Source: Rosa chinensis (taxonomy: Eukaryota; Streptophyta; Magnoliopsida; Rosales; Rosaceae). From it: DNA of 64,000 nucleotides. Both the position numbers and the translations under genes were made by a program. This document shows, one piece after another, positions 46,179 through 58,891 of this stretch; position 1 is the stretch's first letter, and the number at the start of each line of letters is the position of its first letter. Location of the stretch: positions 779,501-843,500 of the forward strand of contig NC_037092.1 in the NCBI RefSeq assembly GCF_002994745.2, in the 5' to 3' direction. Under the pieces are notes generated by a model. The model saw only the letters and a list, made by a program, of their open reading frames with translations. It made no database searches and had not been told where the DNA came from.

Positions 46179-47673
46179 GGCATAAATGCCCAAATACACC
46201 ATGAATTTGGTTGAAATTGTCAATTTCTACCTAACTTTGCAATTACGAAATTTTATACACTTAACTTGATATAAATTGTCAATTTACACCTCTCCATTAA
46301 ATTTTCAATTTTCAATTTTCAATCCATTTTTCCTTTAGTGGATGATGTGGTAAGTGTGGGACCCTCTTTTTTTTTTTTTTTTTTTTTTTATATTTATTCT
46401 TGACGACAGTGTAACTCCCCACCCCATAATCCTGATCTCAATGAGATTTGAACGGTGTTAGTAAGACTAGTTAACCAATAGGCCACGACCCATATGGTTA
46501 TCAAATAGGTACTAGGTGGTAATGTAATTTAAGAGAATGAAAAGACTTTTTGAAAAGAAAAATAAGAAATAAAATTTTAGTGTAAACTATGAACAATTTA
46601 AGCATCATCCAAAGCCATCTTCATTAGAAGGACTATAGCCACCCAACCTTGTTATACGACTTCTGCTGTTATAGTTGATTGCCTCTCAGTGCCTTGTCTG
46701 GCCTAGAGAGGCGACGACTCATTCTGGTTAAATGGTCGCAACCTCTTAGTGGCATGATGAAACTAAGTGTCGTCGGATTTATTTTCCGGCGATAATATAG
46801 TAGGAAAGCTGTGATATTGGCAATTATGTTTCGCTATAGTCGAGTTATCTTTCCGTTATGTCAAAGCAAATAGAGTAGGCAGTAGTGCACTCTTTACTAT
46901 TTGATGCTTGTTAGAATACCTAAATAAACGTAGAGACTCCCGATATCATTTTAAGATGTTCTCTAAATGCTTACTAAAACCAGGGGTTTAGGCTCAATGT
47001 ACCTCCCTTATATTCAACAGTTTCATTAATCAAGACTTGAGGGCAGTCGCACAATCCTTTATTTAAAAAAAAATAGTTGATTGCCTCTCAGATTTATCTA
47101 CTATTCTCTCCTCTAAATTTTGATTTGATCGCTAGAACCCATTCTAGAGATGTTAATTAGTGTCCAAAGGACCTTGCCCTGTCTGGTCGACGACGGATGG
47201 AATTGTTGGCGATTTTTTCTTTTTTTGGCATTTTAGACTAGTTTGTAGATAGAGGGGTGTGAGGAAGATTTTTATTTTTATTTTTATTCATCTACTTGGG
47301 TGAACACATACAAAGAAAAGAAAGATGGATGATGCTGGTTCATTATGTTGAAATGTTGGTGGGGTTTTATTGGCACCATTGATGTTGAGGCATGAGCTTT
47401 AGTTCCATCTTTTCCATTTTTGTTTTTCCCAACAAGTCTGTGTTTTTTAATTGCCACTGGTGCTTGTTTGGCATCCATATAAGTAGAGATGGGTTCTCAC
47501 ACTTGCCACATCATCCACTAACAGGACAAATGGATGAAAAATTAAAAATTTAACGGAGAGGGTGTAAATCGGCAATTTATACCTAGTTAAGAGTGTAAAT
47601 TTTCACAATTACAAAGTCAAGGTGGAAATTGACAATTTTAACCAAGTTCAAGGTGTACTTTGGCAATTATGCC
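46179..47673. mobile_element. Long-terminal-inverted-repeat element, 1.5 kb, non-autonomous
   Basis: The left end reads GGCATAAATGCCCAAATACA and the right end, inverted, GGCATAATTGCCAAAGTACA. The inverted repeats continue about 190 bases, including the GGATGATGTGG(T/C)AAGTGTG block. Flanks ATAAATTAA and ATAAATCCT are a possible degenerate 9-bp target duplication. Long TIRs with a G-rich start suggest a Mutator-like element. No transposase. The interior could be captured sequence, but I recognise nothing in it. Confidence 0.7.
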
Positions 47674-49842
47674 ATAAATCCTTGGAGGTGGATGATGGTT
47701 CTGACCTACCAATCTGAATGCAGCCATTCAAAGTCCCCCGACTAAGAAGAGGGGTAGACCTAAAGCGAGCAAGAACAAGTATAATACAAAGGGTCCTAAA
47801 TTTAGGAAAATTAGATTTTCTCATGTGGATAAGGAAAATCAGTTGGGTGCTGGTAATTAATGTGGGTCAAGTAGGTGAAACTCCTTTGCCTGAGGAGAAT
47901 GCAATGGAAGAGGTAGAGGGAGGTGATTTGCTACTTTAGAAAATGCATGAACATTGTCAATGAAGAAATATGATATCAATGACGTTCTTGTCATCTGTGC
48001 CATTTACTCGCTAGGTTTCTCCGAAAACTTCATTCATGAATGTCTTAGAGCATGTCGATACGAGTTCATAAACATGTGATGCGCTAATTTTCGAGATCGC
48101 ATGAAAAGGCTATGGTTAGTGGAAGTTTAGATATTTTTGAAATTTTTTTGGTATAATTTGAAAATTTTCATAAAAATATCAAAATTTCCTTTTTCAAAAA
48201 CTTTCTAAAATTTTTTGAAACTCTCTTTAGATACGCTCAACCCAACCCATTACTGAGCCGAACCAACTCAGCTGTACCTCCTCCGTTTGGAGCCCCATGG
48301 CGGCGTCACCAGTGTAGACCGACTCGATTTGGACTTCTCTCCTTATCCCAGCCACTGGCTTCCACGAATTCTCACCGTATAAGGTGAATTAACGACACAA
48401 CTGGCGGTGACGACCGACCCTGATTGATTCTCTCTTTTCTGGCCATGACAGCACTTGAAACTGGTTGAGTTTTGAAGCCCTCTTATTTCTCTTTTGATCT
48501 AGACAAGCCTTATAGATTGATTCAACTTGTGGAGCTTAGAATTTGGATTTGAAGTTTCGGCCACCCAAAACTTTCAAGGGATATCTAGCTCGATCCAGGC
48601 CGAATTGGATTTAGTGACAGGTATGAAAGTTAGTTCTCATGTTGTGATGTTATGATCTATAAGTTCAATAGTTCTTATCTTAATGGTTTTGAGTTTCACA
48701 AACGTGTGAGACTCACGTGCAGCCGCTTGTGGTGGCGAGTCCGGCTCCCTTTGGAGTAGTTCTTTACTCTGTTATCTTGTTTTCATCGAGACGAACATGT
48801 AGATATGTTTTGTTTGTCATAACTTGATCGTTTGGGCAAGTTGGGTTAAACGTAGTTTTGGTTAGTTTGGTTTTCGATTTGTGAGGATCCGACCGTTGAA
48901 TCGTCTATTTATTTTATAAAATTGACCCTAGGAGTCTTTGGTATGAAGTTTTGTCTCGATTGGCTTAAACTTCAGTTTTTAGTTCTAGTGTGTGTCTCGA
49001 ACTTTAAATGCTTTTGTACTTCGTGTTGTAATCAATTAAGACCTTGCTTTGATTAGGTGCCTCACTAAGTTTTATTAGTCGAGTTTTGTGGTTTTGTGCT
49101 TGCTCTCTTTTTTGTGTGTGAAGATGTAGTAGGATTTTGATGTGAGTAAATCTCACATTGTTTTGGTTTATGAATAAGTCTATTTTATGGTTTTAATTTT
49201 TAATTTTTTTAATTGAAATTGTGGTAGTTACCCATTGTTAAAATTGGTGTGTGTTTAAATAGTAACAAAATGAAGTCACCAACAAACACATACAATACTT
49301 GTGATGGGACTCACATTTGGAAGGTCACCATTTTTTGAAGAGCAATTGACTGACCAATTGCTCATAATGCTCAAATTGATCAATGCACCAGTATAATATT
49401 GCTCTACCAATTGGAGGGGCCCATGTAATCAGGCGATTGGCTGACCAATTCTTGGTTGCTCTCTAGGTCGGGCAATTGGTAGGTCCAAAGACAAGTGGTG
49501 GCTCTAGTGTCTTTGGAGAGAAGAAACTTGGCTTCAAGTTTGAAAAGAATTGCTTGAGAAGAGAGTCAAGCTCTCTACCTCTCAATCAAATTTTGAACAA
49601 ACCAATTTAAACCACTAAAGCAAGTACTTGAATTGTTCAGTATTTCAACAATAATTTATCTATTATTACCCATCTTTTTCAAATCTTATTAAATATTATT
49701 AATTATTTTGTCAAATGTTACCATTCAAATTGTCATAAATATTTTGTCATTATTAAATGGATAGATTATTTAGTGTACCGTTATTATCATTTAAGATTGA
49801 TTAATATATCAAATTACAAATTTGTTTCGTTCATATACAAAT
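47674..49842. other. Intergenic, possible old retroelement debris
   Basis: A short stretch near 47725-47830 can be read as a basic K-K-R-G-R-P-K (AT-hook-like) segment followed by Lys-rich sequence in a frame with stops, reminiscent of retroelement ORFs but not assignable. The rest shows nothing I can support. Confidence 0.3.
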
Positions 49843-49859
49843 AAATTGATTAGTTAAGA

Positions 49860-51128
49860 GATAGTGAGTTAAAAAACTTGATAATGGCTCTGCGCTCCAA
49901 ACCTAGCCTCCTTGGCTCTGCGGTCCGACAATGGGATTAGCTGTGGTCTCCATCCTAAGCCATTTGTTGATGGTCTTTCAACGCCAACCTCATGCGGCAA
50001 CCACCCAATCTAACCCCTTCATCACCTTTCTTGACTCTCGCCATAATGAATTGGATGAGGTGAAGGAGATGGATGGGTGGTCTGATCCGTGGATATCCAA
50101 GGCTTGGTAGCTGCAAAATTATTTGTTCCGGATTCGTCCAAGTAGAGGTCGGCTCAAGGTAGACCTAGGCATGTTTGGAAGAGGCCTTCTATACGATCTG
50201 GAGCTGGAGATGGCGATAATTGGCATCACAAATCTTGGATGGAAGAATGCTGCTGGTGCTTGGTATAAAGGACAGCAGCAGGAAATGATTGGGTCGGACT
50301 GTTGGCGGCAGGTTGCAGATCTGCCACTGTAGCAGGTCTTTGAAATTGGATGGGCAATGTCGGTGTTCGACTATGATCTGATGCTGGCGACGGCGATGGG
50401 GCTTGATTGCTCATGGCGATGCAGACTGAGGATGAAGACAGACATGCATAGATCGACATGCGCGACAGCCAAGTCTGCTTGTGCTGCGGCTACGAATGCT
50501 TGCATGGCAATGATGCGGTGGGGTGACGGGTTGAGGAGCGACAGTGAAGCTCCATATCGAAGGCTGGATCCTGATAGGGTGCCCCTAACAAGTTTGGGTG
50601 CCTGCACCATGCTGGCCTGCTGGGTGTCCAAAGTAAATTATGATTGCAGGCCCAATGGAAGTTTGAGACCTAAATGGGTAAAGGCTTGGAAATGGGCTCA
50701 ATTAAGGGCTCTGAGTTGGAGTTGACTTCTCTTGGGGGCCAAACTGATGAGCTCTAATCTGCTAGGGTTTCGTATTTGGGATCTTGGAGGCTTTGATCTA
50801 GCAAAATATGTTTACCTTGACATAAGTGATACTATTGAATCTTCTAGAGTAGTACGAAAGGAGGATTCAAACTATTCTGTAATGGCGGAGCATGAAAAGT
50901 CAAATGAGAGAGATAGGTCCAATGTACCACTGTCGGTACTACCACATCTTCTTATTCTGTCTGTAAATGGCAGCGGAATGGTATGTAATGGTCACTCTGG
51001 CCTTAAGCTAACACAAATTTCTAGTTATTTGATAACACTCCACAAATCCTATATCTAGATGTGTTACGATATGGTTGTAACCAATCTCCATTGAGTTTCT
51101 ATCTATAAAACTTTCTCCTTGATTCAAA
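49860..51128 (+). mobile_element. Retroposon-like insertion with a 17-bp target duplication
   Basis: AAATTGATTAGTTAAGA occurs directly on both sides (49843-49859 and 51129-51145). The inserted 1.27 kb ends in TATAAAACTTTCTCCTTGATTC and a short A-run, like a plant LINE 3' end. A W-S-D-P-W-I motif near 50082, as in LINE C-terminal regions, is suggestive, but the frames across the interior are broken. Best reading: a 5'-truncated, decayed LINE on the plus strand. A retrocopy of another transcript is possible. Confidence 0.65.
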
Positions 51129-51338
51129 AAATTGATTAGTTAAGATTGAATTGGCAGACAAATTGTCTTTTATTAGTGCATTGTGTAACCAAAGGTAATT
51201 GTCAATTTAGAATGAACAGTGGATTAGTGGTACCCATTTAATAAGCAAATCAGCAATTACCCAAAGGTTCATTGGTGCATTTCCTCAAATAGTGAATTTC
51301 TTGGGGAATTGCATGGGATCAAACAATACCAACCCTTA

Positions 51339-51510
51339 GAGCAAGTTCACCCGTTGGGTCAATAGGTCACCCACTATTCACTACTTTTTAGTGTATATTT
51401 TCATTCTCTGGGTCACGGGCACAGTATATTTCGTGACCCAAAGAATGAAAATATACACTAAAAAGTAGTGAATAGTGGGTGACCTATTGACCCAACGGGT
51501 GAACTTGCTC
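51339..51510. mobile_element. Near-perfect palindromic MITE (PIF/Harbinger-like)
   Basis: The left arm starts GAGCAAGTTCACCCGTTGGG and the right arm is its inverse, with the two arms matching almost base for base around a centre near 51424. Flanked by TTA on both sides (51336-51338 and 51511-51513). The 172-bp unit has almost no loop, so a transcript would fold into one long hairpin. Its GAGCAAGT terminus resembles that of the element at 19803. Confidence 0.93.
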
Positions 51511-51513
51511 TTA

Positions 51514-52239
51514 ATTAGTAACTAAAGGTTGCTATTGCTCTAAGCTACCAATCATTGGGTCTTTAACCATTAAGAATGGTGGTATTAGCCAATTTGTAGA
51601 ATCAAAATGTCCATGCAGAAGGAATAGCAATTAGTTTGTTTATTCTCTTTCATCTTTGTATGCAAAAAGTAGAAACGTAGCGATTTACCTATTGAAATAT
51701 TCTCTCAAAAGAAAATATTTCCAAATGAGTTTTTGTTGATATAATCTATACTATTATTAAGAGAAGAGAGTTTGCTATTCAAAACTGAAAAATTTGATGA
51801 ATATAACCCTCTAATATTAAAAAACTTTAGAAATTGAAATAACCAATATAGACCATAATGTCAATTTAAAAAAATAAAAATAAAATAAATTCCTTAAAAT
51901 AAAATAAAAAGAAAATAAATTCCTTAAAATAAAAGAAATAATTGTTGTAAAAAACTGCTTTGGTTAAGAAACTACACACCTCCTCCTTTCAAAAAAAAAA
52001 AAGAAACTACCCACCTCCTTACCCCAAAAAAAAAAAAAACACCCACACACAGAGTGTGGGCACATGCTAGTTATAAATAAACGCAATAAAGAAAAGTTTT
52101 TAGTATTCATGAAAGAAAAAAAGTTGGAATTCCCAAACAGATTATGTAATTTCAAAAAGAAAAAAAGGGAAAATAAATAAAAATAGCGCCGCTCTCTCTC
52201 TATCCCAAAACTAGGTTAGAGATTTTTCTGCGAGATCAT
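51514..52239. other. Intergenic, AT-rich
   Basis: Contains A-runs and a short tandem repeat (AAATTCCTTAAAATAAAA at about 51888 and 51919). No gene is seen. Confidence 0.4.
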
Positions 52240-53544
52240 TCAACAGAACCAGCAATCACTACAAGTTAATTGCCATACATTTGTTCGAATTGACTGAACA
52301 AGATTGCCATAATCTTTCAAAGAAATGAAGCTCCCTGTATAACTGAAGATCCTCTTCTCATATCCACTCCATGCTTTTCGTACCCATTTCGTCAAATGGC
52401 GTTGCAAATTGCAAATCCAAAAAGTAGCACACAATAGGACGACAATGCGCAGCATTTCCATTGTTTCGTACAAAAAATATGCCATTCTTCCATTCACCAC
52501 AATCATAAAACCAATTATAAGGAGATTCTGCACAAATTTTGATATTTGTTTTGTAATCTAGTGACCACTCTTAGCATAATTTTTCATCACCTATATTTCA
52601 ACGTACTGTCTGGATGAAGTATCCACAAGGGCCATGCATGCTTTCAAATTTATCAAATGACAGTATTTGGGCACATCTACCCATGGGCCTAAGTTAGGAT
52701 GAGAAGTCCAGCAAAACTCTTCTTTCTTGAAGTCAAAAAAAGAAATTATGTGGCTTCCTCCTCCTTCAATATCCATATCACTTCCTTGTTCAACCAACCA
52801 ATGCATGTCTCCATATGCACATACCTTTCTGTCGCACAACCCGTGTAGGCTCAACTTACAAGGAGGAAAAGATTGTATTTGTCGCCAGGAGCAGGAGCTT
52901 TGGCCCAGTACATAAACCTGAGCGTCCACATGATTATGACTCATGGTAAGACAAACAACTTTGAAAGTGTTGGTTGTATTATCAAATCCCATGCCGTACC
53001 AGTAATCCAGAAACTTATAATGTCTTGAACTCCTTTCGATTTTTGGAATCTCCAGAACTTCTCCCCTAAGAGGATCGAGTAAGAAGTATGGACCTTCAAA
53101 TGGCAATGTTCTTCTAAAGAAAAACAAGTTGCAGAACACCAATTCTACATCATAGACAGAATTTAACAAAAGCTTTGAAATATGAGGATTGCCTTCGATT
53201 TTTTTCAAGTCGCCCTCACCATTGTATTTTAGTGATTGCAAATGTATTTCACTAAACGACTTTGTATAATAAAGCATAAGTAGAGGTTGTTCAACAACGG
53301 CAAGAGAGTTCATACCATAGTTGAGCAATCGTGACATTTGTAGTCTAGCAACAAGAGGGCTGTCGATTATGGTTGAGAATGTCTTGGAAGCGCATTTGAT
53401 GCAACACAATGATTTGGTGGGCAGCCTCATAAGAATGTTTACTATCACGTCCTCAGGTAGATCGATCAATTTAGTCTTCAATTTCGCCTTTCTCCTCTGC
53501 TCTAATTTTCTCAATGAAAACAACAAGAAAATATGCGGTGTCAA
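52240..53544 (-). pseudogene. Degenerate F-box protein gene (F-box-associated/SLF-like)
   Basis: A 317-codon minus-strand frame (53544-52591) contains an N-terminal F-box (L-P-E-D-V-I-V-N-I-L-M-R-L-P-T-K-S-L) and an F-box-associated domain (F-L-D-Y-W-Y-G-M-G-F-D, C-A-Y-G-D-M-H-W-L). It stops at a TAG right after R-Q-Y-V-E-I, where relatives read Trp. Homologous sequence continues downstream: V-M-K-N-Y in the same frame, W-S-L-D-Y-K-T and G-E-W-K-N-G-I in a shifted frame, and a terminal Y-T-G-S-F-I-S-L-K-D in the first frame. The gene thus has at least one nonsense codon and two frameshifts. Intact relatives are substrate receptors of SCF ubiquitin ligases, including pollen S-locus F-box proteins. 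The 317-residue product might still be made, without its C-terminus. Confidence 0.75.
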
Positions 53545-53651
53545 AGACAGAAGAAGATTGACTCATCCGTCTGAAAATTTTCCGTCAGACCTGAAACTAG
53601 GGACAATTTCCTTCGTCATCATATGGCTGGAATTAACTTTTTGGGTTCAAG

Positions 53652-53858
53652 TGTTAGTGTGAGTCATCGTTCCCTATTAGGAATAGACTACAAGGAAATA
53701 TATTGTTGTAACTACTTATCTTGTATATGTTGTGTGGTACAGTAGTACACAATAGTTGTAGTACGTTGTAGTACGATTGTAATTTGTTTATATATACCAC
53801 AAAATGGGTGTAATAAGATATCAGAAAATTCATTCTCTCTATCTTGTCTTATTTGACT
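53652..53858 (+). repeat. 5' LTR of the copia element
   Basis: Starts TGTTAGTG and ends TTTGACT, so its 3' end is not the usual CA; the same holds for the 3' LTR. Contains two GTAGTACG repeats. A TATA-like TTTATATATACC lies at about 53788. Confidence 0.93.
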
Positions 53859-53870
53859 TGGTATCAGAGC
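53859..53870 (+). other. Primer binding site of the copia element
   Basis: TGGTATCAGAGC directly follows the 5' LTR and is complementary to the 3' end of plant initiator methionine tRNA. Confidence 0.93.
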
Positions 53871-54500
53871 AAAGATCCGAAAGGACTTTGTCTCTTGTTC
53901 TTTCTAAATTCAGTTAGAACCCCATTGTTAGGGTTTGTTTGCATCCTCTGCGTCCGTCAAAACTTTGACTTCGGCATCATCATCTCCACTTGTAATCCTA
54001 GGAGTCCGTCAAAGAACAATCACTTTGTCTTTGACTTCGGCGTCATCTCCAGATTGTTGTGTATCAGACCCGGCATCATATCAGCATTCCACGGCATCAG
54101 ACGAAGTTTAGACCTGTTCGTTGCATCCCAGGTCGTCACGGTCGTCCAGAGTCAATCGCACTCCCCTGCTGTCCCCAGGTTGTCGCCGGCACTCCGTCGA
54201 GTCTGCTCAGCACTCCGGCTTCGTCCTTTGTCGCGGAACTCCAGCGCCGTCGCCCAGCCCCGCCGATCCTTCTCTCTTGACATCTCTCTAATTCAGATCC
54301 ATGAATCCCAGTTCGGTTCTCCATCTCAGTTCAGAACCCAGATCTGTCCTTCTCCAGGTCACTAACCCGTGCAGCAAAAAAAAAAAAAAAAAAATTGTTG
54401 CACGGTCCGTTTTTTGTTACTTTTCTGTTTGATTCTCTTATTCTTTTTTATTCCGCTGCATACTCTGTGATTTTGGTGGTTTTGCTACTATATTGTTACG

Positions 54501-57500
54501 ATGGGTGGTGATGAAGGTGGAAATTCTAAGATCAATGAGGTTCAAAAGATTGAGGTTTCTGTCCGAAATTCAGACGGTGGTTCTTTTGGGGGTCCGAAAC
54601 TCAATGGTACCAATTTTCAAAATAGAAGAAGATTATGTCTGTCCATCTTTGTGGCATACACAGGATGGGGCATGTAACTAGGACAACCAAAGCTCCTAGA
54701 GAGGAAGATGCGGATGCCTATGCTAAGTGGGAGGATGATGATGGATCTGTGATGGCTCTTTTATTCAAAGCCATGACTGAAGATGTGCTACAGTTGGTGG
54801 AAGAGTGTGAGACTGCTGAAACAATTTGGAAGACATTGGGAGATTTGTATACAAATGAGTCTGATTTTATACAGGTTCATGAATTGATGTGCAAAGCTGG
54901 CAGTATGCAACAGAATGGGCAACCAGTAGCTGTGTATTTCACCAAGCTGAAGAATGTATGGGCTGAAATTGATCAGAAGCGTCCTTGCAAGATCAAGAAT
55001 TAGGAAGATCTTGTGTGGTACCAGAAGGAGAAGGAACTTGAGAAGGTTCATATATTCTTGAGAGGGCTTGATGAGAAACATAGCAGTGCCAAGGGAGAAT
55101 TGCTCAGAATGACAAACCCTCCTAGTTTGAACACAGCTTTTACATACATCCGCAAGGATGAGTCACAGCAGGAAAGTGTCAAACATGCACAGGTTGAAGT
55201 ATCCAGCCTAGCCATTCATGCCAAGCTCCCAGCACATTTCCTTCAGCAGCAGAATTCAGCCCCACTCCATCAGCAAGGTTTCCCACAAGGCTTCACCAAC
55301 CGCCCTCGTTCTCAATGCTCTTATTGCAACGACCTTGGGCATGTTCGCGAGACTTGTTAGAAGTTAAACCCACACCTTAAACCTAAGAAGCAAGGTTATC
55401 GTCCTAAGGCGAAAGCAGCTGCTGTTCAATTGGTCCAAGAACCAGATTTCAATGAAGTGGCTAGACAAGATCATCATACAGCAGGTGGAGCTACTCCTAC
55501 AGTCTCTATAGCTGGTCGAAGTAAAATTGGTATGGCTTTAAAGGTTTCTAACTTTGTTGGTTCTGATACATGGATTATTGATTCTGGTGCCTCTAATCAT
55601 ATGACTTATGATAAATCATATTTTACTGAATTGTCTTCCCCACCAGTGTCCTATGTAACCAATGCCAATGGTGAGGCCTTTCCTGTGTTAGGGTCAGGGT
55701 CAGTTCGTATTACTCCCACCTTAGAACTTCATAATGTGTTATATGTGCCTGACTTGTCTCACCATTTGATATATGTTCCCCAGTTGAATACTGAGTCTAA
55801 ATGCTCCGTAACCTTTTATCCTATGTATGTGATTTTTCAGGATCTTCTCACTAGGGAGATAATCGGTCGAGGGTATTTGAGGGGCAGGTTGTTTCGTCTG
55901 GATCAGACATACGCAGGAGAGAAACCAGGAGCACAGTCCCGCACCGCTTTGACTTCGAGTTCTGATAAGCTAAGTGAAATTTGGTTGTGGCATCGTCGTT
56001 TAGGGCATCCCTCTTTTAGTCTTATGAAAAAACCATGCCTACTTTGTTTATTGGTGTGGATGAGTCTGTTTTACATTGTGAAACATGTGTTTTGGCCAAG
56101 AGTCATCGTACTACTTATTCTCCTAGTGTTTCTAATAAAAGTGTTATTCCTTTTGAGTTGATTCATTCTGATGTTTTGGGACCTTCTAGAGAGCCCATTA
56201 TATCAGGTATGCGATACTTTATGTTGTTTATTGATAATTGTACGAGATTGTCATGGGTTGCTCTTCTTAAAACCAAAGATGAGGTCTTCCCTGCCTTTCA
56301 AACATTTCGTAATCTGGTTCAAACACAATATCATAGCACCATTAAAGTCCTTCGTTCTGACAATTGGGGGGGGGGGGGGGGGGGGGAGTATGTTAACCAT
56401 ATGTTCCAAGAGTTTTTTAAAGCCAATGAGATTGTTCACCAAACCACGTGTCCGCACACACCAGAACAGAATGGAGTGTCCGAAAGGAAAAACCGTGATT
56501 TACTTGATATGGCTCGTGCCCTTCTTTTTAGTGCTCATATGTCTAAGTATCTTTGGGGCGATGCTATACATGCTTCATCTCATCTTATCAATCGTCTTCC
56601 ATCCAGTGTCCTTCAGGGAAGAATTCCATTTGAGGTTCTCGCCTCTCATGTCTCCTTACCATCATTTCATAATCTTCCAGCTTGTGTTTTTGGTTGTGTT
56701 GCTTTTGTCCATGTACCAAAAAATCAGAGGTCTAAGATGGATGCCCGAGCCCTTAAGTCTTTGTTTGTTGGCTACGGAGGCTATCAGAAGGGGTACAAGT
56801 GCTATCATCCACCAACCAGCAAGTATTATGTCACTATGGATGTTACTTTCTTTGAAGACATGAGTTATTTCTCCTCTTCAGATACAGCTCTTCAAGGGGA
56901 GAATTCATATTTTGAAGAGCTATATCATGGAGAGGAGGAGGAATCAGAAGAAGAAGGAGAAGCCACACAGCCATGAGGTATTTTGAAGGATCCGGTTGAG
57001 ATTATTAGCTCGCCGCCTCCAGCAGCAGAAGCACCAGTTTCCATCACTCAGAATGAGGTTGAAGACACAACTGCCCCTCCTGTCATTGCTTCTACCCCTG
57101 ACCCACAGCTTCCTGGTACTGAAGATCACCCATTTGAGGTATGTCCATCCATTGATACTAGTAGTAGTGAGTCTAATGTTGAGCAATATGTGTTACCACA
57201 TAGGACCACTCGAGGTCAATCAGCCAAAAGATATGAACCTACTTTTACTGCTAAATCAAAACACCCAGTAGCCAACTATATGTCCACTAGGAGGTTGTCT
57301 AAGTCATATAAATCATTTGTGAATTAAATATCTGCTGTATCAGTACCTAACAAAGTGCAGGATGCATTGGGGGATCCAAAGTGGAGGAAGGCTATGGATG
57401 AAGAGATGGAGGCGTTGCAGAAGAACAATACTTGGCAACTTGTGCCTCCACCACAAGGCAAGAAGGTTGTAGGTTGTCGTTGGGTGTTTACTGTGAAGCA

Positions 57501-58884
57501 TAATGCAGATGGATCAGTGAATCGATACAAAGCACGTCTTATTGCAAAGGGATTTACTCAGACATATGGTATAGACTATGATGAAACTTTTGCTCCTGTT
57601 GCCAAGATGAATACTATTCGGGTTCTACTCTCGTTCGCTGCTAGTTTAAACTGGTCACTCCGACAGTTTGATGTCAAGAATGCATTTCTTCATGGAGAGT
57701 TAGCCGAGGAAGTGTACATGAGCCTTCCACCAGGGTATGTAGTTGCTTCTCTTGGTGAGTTTGTATGCAAATTGAGAAAATCTCTGTATGGTCTCAAACA
57801 GTCACCTCGTGCTTGGTTTGGAAGATTTTCACAGTTCATGCGAAAGGTTGGTTATAGGCAAAGCAACTCAGACCATACCTTGTTTCTCAAGCATAAAAAA
57901 GGGAAGGTAACAGCTCTAATTATTTATGTGGATGATATGGTAATCACTGGTAATGATATTGTTGAGATGGATAGACTGCAGAGATAGCTAGCCTCTGAGT
58001 TTGAGATGAAGGACTTGGGTGAGCTTAAGTACTTCTTAGGAATTGAGGTAGCCAGGGGGAGAGAAGGAATCTATCTGTGCCAGAGGAAGTATGTTCTTGA
58101 CTTGTTGACAGAGACAGGTTTGTTGGATTGCAGACCTATTGACACTCCTATTGAGCAGAACCATTGTTTAGCTGAGTATCCAGATCATGTACCTACTGAT
58201 CGAGCTCGCTATCAGAGGTTAGTTGAGTGCTTGATTTATTTGGCTCATACTAGACCAGACGTTGCCTATGCAGTGAGTGTGGTGAGTCAGTTCATGCATA
58301 ATCCGAGTGAGAGTCACATGGATGCTGTTATGCTAATTCTGAAGTACTTGAAGTCAGCTCTAGGACGGGGAGTAATGTTTTCTAAACACAACAACATTCT
58401 TGATGTTTGTGGCTTCACAGATGCAAATTGGGCTGGAAATATCACAGACAGGAGGTCGACATCAGGTTACTTTACCTTTGTAGGAGGTAATTTGGTTACA
58501 TGGAAGAGTAAGAAACAGAAAGTTGTGGCACGTTCTAGTGTTGAGGCCGAATATAGAGGTATGGCTCACGGAGTGTGTGAATTGTTGTGGCTGAGAAATC
58601 TGTTACGTGATATGGGTTTCAAACTCAAAAATTCCATGCAGTTGTATTGTGACAAAAAGGCAGCTATTGACATATCACATAATCCAGTACATCATGATCG
58701 TACTAAGCATGTGGAGGTTGATCGTCACTTTATAAAGGACAAGCTAGATGCCAAAATTATTAGCTTTTCTTTTGTTCCAACTGAAGAGCAACTTGTAGAT
58801 GTACTTACCAAAGGAGTTTCCAGTAAGGCATTTTATGACTCACTAAGCAAGTTGGCCATGATTGATGTATATGCGCCAACTTGA
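54501..58884 (+). pseudogene. Copia gag-pol polyprotein, two frameshifts and five stops
   Basis: From the ATG at 54501 the frame shifts near 54630 and then reads gag with a zinc knuckle (C-S-Y-C-N-D-L-G-H-V-R-E-T-C, about 55316-55357), protease (D-S-G-A-S-N-H-M near 55582), the pre-integrase H-R-R-L-G-H, integrase with its acidic triad (L-I-H-S-D-V, R-S-D-N, Q-N-G-V-S-E-R), reverse transcriptase (Y-V-D-D-M near 57930) and RNase H (D-A-N-W-A-G). Stops: TAG 55001, TAG 55358, TGA 56974, TAA 57325 and TAG 57985. A second frameshift lies near 56025. A run of 21 G in the integrase (56366-56386) expands the usual Gly-Gly of the D-N-G-G motif. The element cannot move by itself. Confidence 0.95.
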
Positions 58885-58891
58885 GGGGGAC

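Noticed and set aside
50123..50725. Two open frames (69 and 122 codons) as a host gene
   Set aside because: They lie inside the insertion bracketed by the 17-bp duplication, with stops between them and no recognisable domain.
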